64,000 nt of DNA from an uncultured Dehalococcoidia bacterium (GCA_951812535.1 CATOSK010000003.1:35001-99000); one strand, 5' to 3'; counted from the first letter of the stretch, positions 46,019 to 55,304 are shown. A program made the numbers and translations. Notes: generated by a model not told the origin, from the sequence alone.

Positions 46019-46087
46019 GGGTTCCTTCGGTTGGTTACTCCTTTGATAGCTTGTTCTGGAATCCTGGTTTCGTGTTCCCCGGGCAGG

Positions 46088-46240
46088 TTAGCGCGGCACC
46101 TCGCCCCGCATCCGCAGGGAGCGCAGGCGGTTCCGTGCGGCGGTGGCCGTCTTACGTCCGACCCTTCCGCGGTTGGCCCGCTTCCAGGTGCGGACCTTCT
46201 GCTTGCGTTCCACCGCGTTGTATGCCCGTTGACCTTTCAT
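46088..46240 (-). CDS. Small strongly basic protein of unknown function
   Basis: A 50-residue frame from ATG 46240 to TAA 46088: MKGQRAYNAVERKQKVRTWK, then R-A-N-R-G-R-V-G-R-K-T-A-T-A-A-R-N-R-L-R-S-L-R-M-R-G-E-V-P-R. It is rich in Arg/Lys with few acidic residues, like small ribosomal or nucleic-acid-binding proteins. Most third codon positions are G or C, matching real genes nearby. It fills the only sizeable gap in the heme operon, on the same strand, between the AhbA/B and SirC-type genes. No clear Shine-Dalgarno is present, so expression is uncertain. Confidence 0.5.
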   Translation of the reverse strand: MKGQRAYNAVERKQKVRTWKRANRGRVGRKTATAARNRLRSLRMRGEVPR

Positions 46241-46291
46241 TGACGGATAGCCCTGGCTGGATAGTCCTGGGATCGAATTGCGGGCGACCGC

Positions 46292-47359
46292 CTAGTCGTC
46301 GACGGCGGCCAGTTCTGCCTGCTCGTTTTCCCAGAACTCCTCGTAGTCCTCGACGAAATACTTCACCCGGGTCTTCTTGTACTCCCGGGTGCTATACAAC
46401 ATCAGGTTGTCCGTGATGCCGGTGGCCTTGCTGATCTCCTCGCCGATCTCCTCGCACCCGTCCGGGGTCGTGGCGTGGACCATGGTGAAATGGGTGTAGG
46501 GCCAGTCCGGGAATGTCGGACGCTGGTAGCAGTGGGTAACCGCCGAATGTTCGGCCATGATCATCCCCACTTCCTCGTACCGTTCCTCCGGCACCTTCCA
46601 GACAATCATCGCGTTGGCCCGGAAACCCGACCGGCGGTGGTGCAGCACCGCGCTGAACCGCCGCATGATCTTTCGTTCCTGGAAGTCCTCGGCCAGGGCG
46701 AACAACCCGGCGTTGGTAATGCCCAGCCGCTCCGACATGGCGTCGAAGGGACGGCTCACCAGGTCCAGGTCCTCCTGGAGTTCCCGGATTGCTGCCTTCT
46801 CCTCTTCGGCCACCGGCACCGCCTGGTTCCAGTCCGGGGCCGGCGTCCGCTGCGCCTGCTCCCCGGGAGCGGCATCCGGATTGTAGTTGTGGGCCGAGCT
46901 CTTCCGGTTCACCATGTCGAAGTTGACGCCGATTTTGAAGAACCGGATGGTCGGCATGATGCGGTAGTTCTGCGCCCCGGTCTGCTCGGCCATCCATATA
47001 ATCGTAGCTTCCAGGTCTCCGTCGGGAGGCACGGCGATGGTGAACCACAGGTTGTAGTAGGACCCCTCCCGGGCGTAGTTGTGGCTCACCCCCGGATGGC
47101 GGTTGATGAAAAGCGCTCCGTCGTGCAGCTTCTCCGGTTCGTAGGCGAAAGCCACCAGCGTCGTCTTGTACGCCAGGCGCCGCGTATCGAAGATGGCGCT
47201 GATCTGCCGCACCACGTTCTGCCGCTTCAGCTCCGCCAGCCGGGAAATGACCTCGTCTCCGCCAATTCCCAACTCCTCGCCGATTTCCTGGTAGGGTTCA
47301 TCGGCCAAGGGGAACCGGCTCTGGATGATATTCAGTAGATTACGGTCAACCAGGTCCAT
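46292..47359 (-). CDS. ahbAB: Fused siroheme decarboxylase AhbA-AhbB
   Basis: Two Lrp/AsnC-like halves in one 355-residue chain (about 1-170 and 190-355), each starting with a winged-helix segment (N-L-L-N-I-I-Q-S-R-F-P-L and L-V-S-R-P-F-D-A-M-S-E-R-L-G-I) and containing R-Q-I-S-A-I-F-D and R-R-F-S-A-V-L-H-H-R. AhbA and AhbB normally are separate subunits that decarboxylate siroheme to 12,18-didecarboxysiroheme on the alternative route to heme, also used towards heme d1 (NirDLGH). A fused gene serves both roles. It leads the tetrapyrrole operon. Confidence 0.88.
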   Translation of the reverse strand: MDLVDRNLLNIIQSRFPLADEPYQEIGEELGIGGDEVISRLAELKRQNVVRQISAIFDTRRLAYKTTLVAFAYEPEKLHDGALFINRHPGVSHNYAREGSYYNLWFTIAVPPDGDLEATIIWMAEQTGAQNYRIMPTIRFFKIGVNFDMVNRKSSAHNYNPDAAPGEQAQRTPAPDWNQAVPVAEEEKAAIRELQEDLDLVSRPFDAMSERLGITNAGLFALAEDFQERKIMRRFSAVLHHRRSGFRANAMIVWKVPEERYEEVGMIMAEHSAVTHCYQRPTFPDWPYTHFTMVHATTPDGCEEIGEEISKATGITDNLMLYSTREYKKTRVKYFVEDYEEFWENEQAELAAVDD

Positions 47360-47427
47360 TTCAGTCCGTCTCCGTTGGCTTTAAGGGTCGCCGCCTCCGC
47401 AGCCTGCTTACCCTGCTTATAGCGTAA

Positions 47428-48108
47428 CTAGTCAAGGGGTTGCTCGGCGGCTCCGTGCCGGGCGTTCGCGCTGCCCTGGCTGGGAACAACAACGTCCCCG
47501 CCGTTCCGGCCCAGCCGTTTCTCGTAGGATTCCACGATTCCCACCAACACCCGGTCCGAGGTTTCCAGCATTTGGGACCACGATGCGACGTTGCCCGAAT
47601 CCAGCACCATGGTGCGGAAAAAAACGAACGCCTCCACCGTGTCTTTCAGCGGGGTATGGCGGTCAGCCATTTCGGCGCCGTACTCGTGCCCCAGCATCAG
47701 GGCTTCTTCCAGGGTTTCCTGTCTCCGCCGCCGGGGTTGGGATTCCTGCAGCAACAGCGAGAGCAGGCGGCGTCCGAACAGACGCATCCGGTCGCGCCCT
47801 TCCTCCTCCACGCTCTGGAACCACGATTGCCGGGCCACATCCTCGTGTCCCAGCCGTCGGCGGATCCTCCGCAGGGTGGACCCCTCCAGCCGCTCCCTGG
47901 ATTCGGCCTCCGCTGGAACGGCCGCCGGCTGGGTCAGGCTGAGCACGTCTTCCCTGGAAAAACGGCGGTGCCCTCCGGGCGTCCGGTAGACCCGCAAATG
48001 CCCCAGGTCGGCCCAATGCCGCAGCGTGGCCTCCTTCACCTGGAGGAGACGGCACGCCTCTCCCAGGGAAAGCCACTGGCCCTGGTCGGTGGGTTGGAGG
48101 TCAACCAT
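47428..48108 (-). CDS. MerR-like helix-turn-helix regulator
   Basis: 226 residues. The N-terminal helix-turn-helix W-L-S-L-G-E-A-C-R-L-L-Q-V-K-E-A-T-L-R-H-W-A-D-L-G, then Y-R-T-P-G-G-H-R-R-F, is the MerR/excisionase type. The C-terminal helical domain (L-E-E-A-L-M-L-G-H-E-Y-G-A-E-M-A, then T-V-E-A-F-V-F-F-R-T-M-V-L) resembles domains of RsbR-like N termini found in similar Chloroflexota regulators. It lies 68 bp upstream of the heme operon on the same strand, so it may control it or be its first gene; the target is an inference. Confidence 0.8.
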   Translation of the reverse strand: MVDLQPTDQGQWLSLGEACRLLQVKEATLRHWADLGHLRVYRTPGGHRRFSREDVLSLTQPAAVPAEAESRERLEGSTLRRIRRRLGHEDVARQSWFQSVEEEGRDRMRLFGRRLLSLLLQESQPRRRRQETLEEALMLGHEYGAEMADRHTPLKDTVEAFVFFRTMVLDSGNVASWSQMLETSDRVLVGIVESYEKRLGRNGGDVVVPSQGSANARHGAAEQPLD

Positions 48109-48215
48109 CCGGCGTCACGCTGGAAAAATCTGTCAAAACCTATATAAACCTGAGAAAATGGGGCCGTTTTTCAGGCCCACAAGAGATTAGCACACGGTGA
48201 TTCCACCGTCAATTC

Positions 48216-48256
48216 ACCCGGGCTTCGTGAACCGTTAACCCGGGCTTCGTGAACCG
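48216..48256. repeat. Two 19-bp direct repeats 22 bp apart
   Basis: ACCCGGGCTTCGTGAACCG at 48216-48234 and again at 48238-48256. The 22-bp period is two helical turns. They lie about 110-150 bp upstream of the leftward MerR-like gene, a possible autoregulatory site. Confidence 0.75.
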
Positions 48257-48539
48257 AAGTTCTCCGCCCTTCGTTGTTCTCACTCGCACGGCAGCGTTGC
48301 AATTCAGGTGGTTTCCTTCCCGGCCCGCCTCCGGCTCTCCCGTCTTTCCCGTCTTTCCCGTCTTTCCCGCGCAGGCCGGAATCCATACCCCTGCAGATGT
48401 TAAGCTGAACCGCCTAAAACGGAACCATGCCCGCTGACACTTGCCCCTTCCCAAGTCGGGCATCCCCCCGCTACCATAATAAGGTGTCAAATCCCGGCGA
48501 GGTGTCAGGTCCCCTTGGTCCGGGTCCATCCAGCGTAAA

Positions 48540-48566
48540 TGTTACGGAATGCGGCAAAATGTGGCA
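48540..48566 (+). repeat. Three phased TGNNNCA-like heptamers
   Basis: TGTTACG at 48540, TGCGGCA at 48550 and TGTGGCA at 48560, exactly 10 bp apart. TTTCGCA at 48713 and TGTCGCA at 48723 are a further pair 10 bp apart. Same kind of array as at 12500-12559. Confidence 0.55.
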
Positions 48567-48755
48567 GGAGATTTTCCTCCCCGAGCCGCATCCGTTCCAG
48601 CCCCACCGTGACGAACCGCGACAAAACCAGGACATTCCGGCGGCAAGACCGGACTTTTGGGTGAAAGTTCACGGCCAACCCTTGGGCGTCCCCACCCACG
48701 AATGTCCCAAAATTTCGCACCTTGTCGCACATCTCCAGCCCGCAGGAGGCCCCCG

Positions 48756-49697
48756 ATGTCCGTGATGGTAACCGGCGGCACCGGATTCATCGGCAACCGC
48801 ATCATCCGCAAGCTCGTCGAGCGTGGCGAAGAAGTCGTGTGCTTCGATCTCGCTCCGCCCCGGCCCAACCTTGAACCCTACCTCGACCGCATCAGCATCT
48901 ACCGGGGCGACGTGACCCAGGTCCCCCAGCTCCTGGAAGCCTGCCACACCCACGGCGTCCACAAGATCATCCACATGGCGGCCCTCCTCCCACCCGACAC
49001 CGAAGACCGGCCCCACCTGGGAATGCTGGTCAACATCCAGGGCACCAACAACGTGTTCGAGGTTGCCCGCTGGACCGGCATCCAACGGGTGGTGTACGCC
49101 AGTTCCATCGCCGTCTACGGCGTCCAGGACACCTTCGGCAACCGCCCTCTGAACGAAGACGACCTGGCGGCCCCTATCAATATGTACGGCATGACCAAGG
49201 CCGCCAACGACTTCGCCGCCGGCAAGTACCGGGACAACTATGGGCTGGACATCCGGGGCATCCGCATCTGCACCGTCTTCGGCCACGGGCGCGTCACCGG
49301 CATGACCGGAATGATCGGAGGACTCATGGTTTCCCTCCCCGCCATCGGCCAGCCCGTGTCCATGGCCTTCGACCCAATGGAAGCCTCCCCCATGATCCAT
49401 GCCGAAGACGCCGCCGAGCTCTTCGTTGAGGCCGCGCTGAAGGAGGACCTCCGGCACAACGTCTACATCAGCGGCGGCCACCTCGCCACCATCCAGGACA
49501 TGGCCGACACCGTCCGTGAGTTCATCCCCGACGCCCAGATCACCACCGGCGACCGCCCCGTCCCGCACGTATACCTGGTGGACAACAGCCGGATGCTGGC
49601 CGACATCGGCTACGAAATGCCGCCCCTGCGGGTCCGCGTCCTCGAACACATCAACGACGCCCGCCGGGAAGCGGGGATGGACCCGCTTCAGGGGTGA
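48756..49697 (+). CDS. NAD-dependent epimerase/dehydratase (extended SDR)
   Basis: A 313-residue extended short-chain dehydrogenase: M-V-T-G-G-T-G-F-I-G-N nucleotide site, catalytic S-S-I-A-V-Y-G and Y-G-M-T-K (the Y-x-x-x-K pair), then R-I-C-T-V-F-G-H-G-R. The substrate is probably a nucleotide sugar or lactone-type compound, but it cannot be fixed. ATG 48756 follows GCAGGAGG. A long repeat-rich region lies upstream, similar to that of the Ldh2-family gene. Confidence 0.88.
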   Translation: MSVMVTGGTGFIGNRIIRKLVERGEEVVCFDLAPPRPNLEPYLDRISIYRGDVTQVPQLLEACHTHGVHKIIHMAALLPPDTEDRPHLGMLVNIQGTNNVFEVARWTGIQRVVYASSIAVYGVQDTFGNRPLNEDDLAAPINMYGMTKAANDFAAGKYRDNYGLDIRGIRICTVFGHGRVTGMTGMIGGLMVSLPAIGQPVSMAFDPMEASPMIHAEDAAELFVEAALKEDLRHNVYISGGHLATIQDMADTVREFIPDAQITTGDRPVPHVYLVDNSRMLADIGYEMPPLRVRVLEHINDARREAGMDPLQG

Positions 49698-49754
49698 GGC
49701 CCCGGATGGAACAAGGGCCTTTTGCCATCACCGCTAGCCCAGAGCGGGTCGGCC

Positions 49755-50162
49755 CTACCCCAGGTCACTATGAGATCGGGGTGGTTCCCCCTCGACACAG
49801 CTCCAGGGTGCCCGCTCCACCTTCACCCCGTCCCGGTAGATAGACCACCCGGCGTTTTCCGGCTCGATTTCGCGGCAATGCCCGATCTGCGCCCTTCGGA
49901 TGCATTTCCCGTCGAGGACAGACCCGGGAGCCGCGACCACCTTTCCGATGGTCCCGTCGCCGGAAATCCGGTTCATGGCGAACATCCCTTGCTGGATGTG
50001 TCGGTCCATATCATCACTGAAAGGCCGACCTTGGACCGCCTCCGCTTCTCCAATGTCGTAGGACAGGGCCAACTCGACCGTGTGTCCCGCGACAATGACC
50101 TCCGAATATCGGACCGTAAGCCCCCGGATGGTTAGGTCTCGCTCCCGCGTCTCGCTTGCCAT
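49755..50162 (-). CDS. Conserved-looking protein of unknown function
   Basis: 135 residues from ATG 50162, which has a run of G (GGGGGG) just upstream. It shows L-T-I-R-G-L-T-V-R-Y-S-E-V-I-V-A-G-H-T-V-E-L-A-L-S-Y-D-I-G-E-A-E-A-V, then two Cys (C-I-R-R-A-Q-I-G-H-C) and a Trp-bearing end. There is no transmembrane segment or signal peptide. I do not recognise the family. It is divergent from the LLM oxidoreductase gene. Confidence 0.55.
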   Translation of the reverse strand: MASETRERDLTIRGLTVRYSEVIVAGHTVELALSYDIGEAEAVQGRPFSDDMDRHIQQGMFAMNRISGDGTIGKVVAAPGSVLDGKCIRRAQIGHCREIEPENAGWSIYRDGVKVERAPWSCVEGEPPRSHSDLG

Positions 50163-50255
50163 AAACCCCCCCTTGCTTCGAAGTTTCGCGTTGGCGGCAC
50201 ACTGTTCCAGTCTCGGGACTACTCCGAACACACATCGACGGTGTCCCCCTTCCCT

Positions 50256-50268
50256 CCTGCGCTATAAT
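50256..50268 (+). promoter_or_regulatory. -10 region identical to that of thiL
   Basis: CCTGCGCTATAAT at 50256-50268, with exact TATAAT at 50263-50268, repeats the 13 bases before thiL (491-503). The LLM gene's ATG is 42 bp downstream. The -35 region is weak. Confidence 0.5.
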
Positions 50269-50309
50269 ACCCGCAATGCATCCAACGTCCCGAGTCGACC
50301 GGAGGAATC

Positions 50310-51236
50310 ATGAGCATCGCCATCGGATATGTTCCCGGGGCATTCGGCCAGGGTGGTGAGAACCCCAACTTCCTCCGGGAGCTGGTCGAGGTGGGAGACA
50401 AGTACGGCTACGACTCCATCTGGCTCAGCGACCGCATCGTCTCCGACCGATTCAGCCTGGAGCCGATAGTCGCCCTCTCCATGGTCGCCGCCTATTCCGA
50501 CCGGATGAAGTTCGGCACCAGCGTGCTGGCCCTGCCCCTGCGCAACCCGGTGGTCCTGGCCAAGCAGGTCGCCACGTTGGACTACCTCTCCCGGGGACGT
50601 TTCTTCCCCGCCGTCGGGCTGGGACAGGAAGAACCCGAGGAATACGAGGCCTGCGGCGTGCCCAAGGGCGACCGCGCCCGGCGCACCGACGAGGCCATCG
50701 TCCTCATGCGCCGCCTGTGGCAGGAGGACAAGGTCACCCACGAAGGCGACTTCTTTACCTGCCACGACGTCAGCATCACCCCCAAGCCCATCTTCCAGCC
50801 CTCGCCCCCGGTATGGATCGGCGGACGCAGCCCCGCCGCCGCCCGCCGGGTCGGCCGCGTCGGCGACGGATGGCTCGTTTCCAGCGCCACTCCGTCCGAA
50901 GTTGGCGAGGGCCGGGACATCGTCTTCGACACCGCCGCCCAGTGCCAGCGGGAAATCGAAGAGGACCACGTCGGCGTCCTCCTCGGATACTACATTTCGG
51001 ACGACTACGAGCAGGCGGCCACCAAGGCCCATCAGTTTGTCACCCGCCACCGGCCCGACGCCCACTTTACCGAGTTCACCGCTGTCGGCACCACCGAGCA
51101 GGTCGGCGAGCTTATCCAGCAGTACATCGACGCCGGCGCCTCCAAGTTCGCCGTCCGCCCCCTCTGCGCCGGCGAAGAGTCCATGGAACAGCTCGAGATC
51201 ATGGGCCAGGAAGTCCTTCCCGACTTCCACAAGTGA
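50310..51236 (+). CDS. LLM class flavin/F420-dependent oxidoreductase
   Basis: A 308-residue luciferase-like TIM barrel: M-S-I-A-I-G-Y-V-P-G, S-I-W-L-S-D-R-I-V-S, G-T-S-V-L-A-L-P-L-R-N-P-V-V-L-A-K-Q, L-S-R-G-R-F-F-P-A-V-G-L-G and P-P-V-W-I-G-G-R. Compact size and L-P-L-R-N-P fit the F420-using branch better than the gene at 28293. Substrate unknown. The MFS gene follows 67 bp later and may be co-transcribed. Confidence 0.88.
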   Translation: MSIAIGYVPGAFGQGGENPNFLRELVEVGDKYGYDSIWLSDRIVSDRFSLEPIVALSMVAAYSDRMKFGTSVLALPLRNPVVLAKQVATLDYLSRGRFFPAVGLGQEEPEEYEACGVPKGDRARRTDEAIVLMRRLWQEDKVTHEGDFFTCHDVSITPKPIFQPSPPVWIGGRSPAAARRVGRVGDGWLVSSATPSEVGEGRDIVFDTAAQCQREIEEDHVGVLLGYYISDDYEQAATKAHQFVTRHRPDAHFTEFTAVGTTEQVGELIQQYIDAGASKFAVRPLCAGEESMEQLEIMGQEVLPDFHK

Positions 51237-51303
51237 ACCGGGCCGCCGGACGCTTTTGTATCGGCGCCAGAACCCGCCCCCAACCGGCCGCTGAGAGAAT
51301 GTC

Positions 51304-52644
51304 TTGACTCCTGATGCGGGTGCGCCTGATCCGGGGTCGCCGCCCCCGTTGGCCCGGCTCCGCGCCGCCACACCGCCGGCCCTGCGGTACCGCTCCTTCC
51401 GGTACTTCTGGCTCGGGATGCTCGCCTCGGTCACCGGCTACCAGGTCTTCCAGTTCAGCCAGCTTTGGCTGGCGTACCAGCTCACCGGCTCTCCCCTGTC
51501 CCTCGGGTATGTCGGGCTCGCCAACGCCATCCCCGGCATCGTCCTCAACCTCTTCGGGGGAGTCTATGCCGACCGCCTGGACCAGCGCCGCCTCATCATC
51601 GTCACCCAGCTCATTACCGCATCCCTAATCGGACTGCTGGCCAGCCTGACCCTGCTCGCCCTGGTGCGGCCGTGGCACCTCTTCGCCATCGCCTTTTCCG
51701 TCGGAGCCGTCGAAGCCTTCAACCAGCCGGCCCGCCAGTCCCTCTACCCCCGCCTCGTCGACCGGCGCGTCCTGGTCAGCGCCATCGCCCTCAACTCATC
51801 CATCTGGCAGGGCACCCGCATCGTCGCCCCCGCCCTGGCGGGAGTAACCATCGCCCTGGTCGGAACATCAGCAGCAATCTACGGAGCGGCGGCATGTTCC
51901 GCGCTGATGGCCCTGGTCATCTTCTTCCTCCGCGTACCTCCCGTCGCAAGCGCCCCCCGGTCCAGCGCTGCCCGGGGAATGCTGGAAGGCTTGGCGTTCA
52001 TCTGGAATAACCGCATCTTCACCTTCCTCATCGGTATGACCTTCATCAACAGTTTCTTCGGAATGAGCTACATCATCCTGATGCCCATCTTCGCCGTGGA
52101 TGTGCTCCAGGTCGGCGCAGGAGGACAGGGCCTGCTGGTCAGCGTCAGCGGCGTCTCCGCCCTGGCAACGTCCCTCTGGTTCGGCTCCCGTACCGGCGTC
52201 TCCCACCAGGGCTTCCTGATGATCGGTGGGGCCGTTTTCTTCGGAGGACTCATCGCCGCCTTCGCCGTCACCTCCCAGTTCCTCGGATGGTTCCCCCTGG
52301 CCCTCGCCATCCTGTTCCTTGCCGGATTCGCCAACTCCCTCTACATGGTCAACGTCCAGGGACTTCTCCACAGCCTCGTCCCTGACCGGATGCGTGGCCG
52401 CGTCATGGGCTTCTTCGGAATGACCTGGAGCGTCATGCCCCTCGGAGGCCTTCAGTCCGGCGCTATCGCCAGCGTCCTGGGAGCGCCGATCGCCGTCGCC
52501 ATCGGCGGGCTGGCCGTCGCCGCTTTCGCCGTGGGCCCTGCCCTCTTCAACCCCCACGTCCGCAGGGTGGACCAACTCCTCGTCCAGCGGGAAGAGGCCC
52601 TGGCCGCGTCCGCCAGCGGCGGCAGTAGTAGAGGTGAGAGCTAA
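51304..52644 (+). CDS. MFS transporter
   Basis: A 446-residue MFS_3/EntS-type exporter. It shares with the protein at 21189 the helix 1 pattern F-R-Y-F-W-L-G, G-G-V-Y-A-D-R-L-D-Q-R-R between helices 2 and 3, F-N-Q-P-A-R-Q-S-L in helix 5 and D-R-M-R-G-R-V-M-G before the last helices. The start codon is TTG 51304. The substrate is unknown. Confidence 0.87.
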   Translation: MTPDAGAPDPGSPPPLARLRAATPPALRYRSFRYFWLGMLASVTGYQVFQFSQLWLAYQLTGSPLSLGYVGLANAIPGIVLNLFGGVYADRLDQRRLIIVTQLITASLIGLLASLTLLALVRPWHLFAIAFSVGAVEAFNQPARQSLYPRLVDRRVLVSAIALNSSIWQGTRIVAPALAGVTIALVGTSAAIYGAAACSALMALVIFFLRVPPVASAPRSSAARGMLEGLAFIWNNRIFTFLIGMTFINSFFGMSYIILMPIFAVDVLQVGAGGQGLLVSVSGVSALATSLWFGSRTGVSHQGFLMIGGAVFFGGLIAAFAVTSQFLGWFPLALAILFLAGFANSLYMVNVQGLLHSLVPDRMRGRVMGFFGMTWSVMPLGGLQSGAIASVLGAPIAVAIGGLAVAAFAVGPALFNPHVRRVDQLLVQREEALAASASGGSSRGES

Positions 52645-52693
52645 CTGGAGAACAGGCGGAGGTTGGGGCGAAAGCTCGCAGCGTCCCGGACCC

Positions 52694-53044
52694 CTACCGC
52701 CGCTCCCGCGCCCGACGGACCCGGAAATTGGCCCCGTCCTTCTGGCGGCGGGCCCATTTCAGGTAGCCCCGGACCTCGGGGTTGGCCTTGAGCAAATCCA
52801 GGGAGTGGAGTTCTGCTGCGAGGGTAGACTCCGAGAACATGGCGTGAAGCTGCCGGTGACAGGTTGCGCACAGTCGGGCCGTCGGCCCAAACTTGCCCCC
52901 TCTGGCCTTGGGGACCAGGTGATGAATCGTGTACCGTTCAACGTCCCGGAGACATAGTTCGCAGGACGCGGATTCCGCCTTGCCGGGCAGGGCATCTCCC
53001 GGACGCTGCCCGCCGTTCCGGCGTGGGCGGTCGCCCCGGCTCAC
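52694..53044 (-). CDS. HNH nuclease-domain protein
   Basis: 116 residues. The HNH core is S-C-E-L-C...Y-T-I-H-H-L-V-P-K-A-R-G-G, then R-L-C-A-T-C-H-R-Q-L-H-A-M-F: the two Cys pairs bind zinc and the H-H...H set is the catalytic centre. GTG 53044 overlaps the upstream stop by four bases (GTGA), which is why I prefer it to the earlier GTG at 53098. HNH proteins of this compact type may be nickases or repair factors; the partner is the unknown protein upstream. Confidence 0.8.
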   Translation of the reverse strand: MSRGDRPRRNGGQRPGDALPGKAESASCELCLRDVERYTIHHLVPKARGGKFGPTARLCATCHRQLHAMFSESTLAAELHSLDLLKANPEVRGYLKWARRQKDGANFRVRRARERR

Positions 53045-53526
53045 CCCGGGCTTTCCTCCGAATGAAGGAAACGCCAGCCGGGCATATCCACCTGCCACTC
53101 ACCGTCTTCCAGGCGCATCGGAATGACCAGCCCCGACATCATGCGGCGCTCGTGGACGCGGTCGTTGTCCTGGGTGACGCCGAAGGGCAGGAACACGAAG
53201 GCATACTCGTCGTCGATATACCGCGTTGGGGCAACCCCCAGATCAGTCAGGTCCTCCAGCGGCCACAGCCCGAGGACGGTCTTCCTGAAATCTTCCAGCA
53301 TGGACGCCCGCATGGAATGGGACTGGTCGTACCCCGCCCGGTAGGCGTCCTGCATGTTGACGTTGTTGCGGGTGGCCCACACGCCCATGCGCATTCCCCG
53401 GGTCTCCCGGGAGAGCATTGACCACGCCAGGTCCATGTTGCCGTCCCGGACCGCTTCGGCGAACACGCCGGCCCGGTTGCCCACGTCGTCGGGTTCCTGG
53501 CTCCTTCGTTGTCCGGGAATTCGCAT
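53041..53526 (-). CDS. Protein of unknown function upstream of the HNH gene
   Basis: 161 residues from ATG 53526, beginning MRIPGQRRSQEPDDVGNRAG. The segment V-F-A-E-A-V-R-D-G-N-M-D-L-A-W-S-M-L-S-R-E-T-R-G is typical of NTF2-like or DUF4878-type proteins in which a helix precedes a curved sheet, and the end W-Q-V-D-M-P-G-W-R-F also fits. It is translationally coupled to the HNH gene. A possible promoter (TGCTATTAT on the minus strand, 53619-53611) lies 85 bp upstream. Confidence 0.6.
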   Translation of the reverse strand: MRIPGQRRSQEPDDVGNRAGVFAEAVRDGNMDLAWSMLSRETRGMRMGVWATRNNVNMQDAYRAGYDQSHSMRASMLEDFRKTVLGLWPLEDLTDLGVAPTRYIDDEYAFVFLPFGVTQDNDRVHERRMMSGLVIPMRLEDGEWQVDMPGWRFLHSEESPG

Positions 53527-53837
53527 TGGCAGCACCCTTACCGTTGGTGGAAAAACTGGTGGAAAAACACGCTGGCGGCAACGCGTTGCCCGCCCGCTCA
53601 TTTGTGGGCCATAATAGCATATTGGCCCTGTCGGTTCCGGCAGGGAACGGGGGTTCACCGCAGGGGGAAGGCGGTGCATCGGCGCTTACGTTTTTCGTTG
53701 ACACCCCATATTGGCGGTGTTAGGATGATTGTTGACCAAAAGGGTCAACAATAGGAAAACCAGTGGGGTAGAGTCCTGGGAACGGCCAGGACTGCCCGGC
53801 ATCCGCAATGGGTCCGTCCAGTTTTGGAGGAGCATCT
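53527..53837. other. Divergent control region between the HNH pair and suf
   Basis: 311 bp. It holds a leftward extended -10 (TGCTATTAT at 53619-53611), the rightward suf promoter 53698-53726 and the palindrome 53728-53752. Nothing else gene-like is visible. Confidence 0.6.
53698..53752 (+). promoter_or_regulatory. suf operon promoter with perfect palindromic operator
   Basis: TTGACA (53698-53703), a 17-bp spacer and TAGGAT (53721-53726) form a near-ideal promoter. Directly after the -10 is ATTGTTGACC (53728-53737), AAAAG, GGTCAACAAT (53743-53752), a perfect 10-bp inverted repeat over the expected +1. This is the classical place for a repressor of iron-sulfur assembly genes. The leader to the sufB ATG is about 105 nt. 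Confidence 0.75.

Positions 53838-55304
<1,467 letters not shown>

Larger units (their letters stand above)
48109..48755. other. Intergenic region rich in short repeats
   Basis: 647 bp between the MerR-like gene and the epimerase. It contains two 19-bp direct repeats (48216-48234, 48238-48256), three tandem CGTCTTTCC 9-mers (48341-48367) next to GCGCAGGCCGGAATCC, the 25-bp block 48433-48457 shared with 12384-12409, and phased TGNNNCA heptamers at 48540, 48550 and 48560 with more at 48713 and 48723. Frames through it are made of these repeats and look non-coding. GCAGGAGG at 48742-48749 is the epimerase ribosome site. Confidence 0.55.

Noticed and set aside
48341-48400. CGTCTTTCC triplicate with GCGCAGGCCGGAATCC as a mobile element
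   Set aside because: It resembles the dispersed palindromic intergenic repeats of many genomes, but only one copy is in the window, there are no terminal repeats and no transposase.
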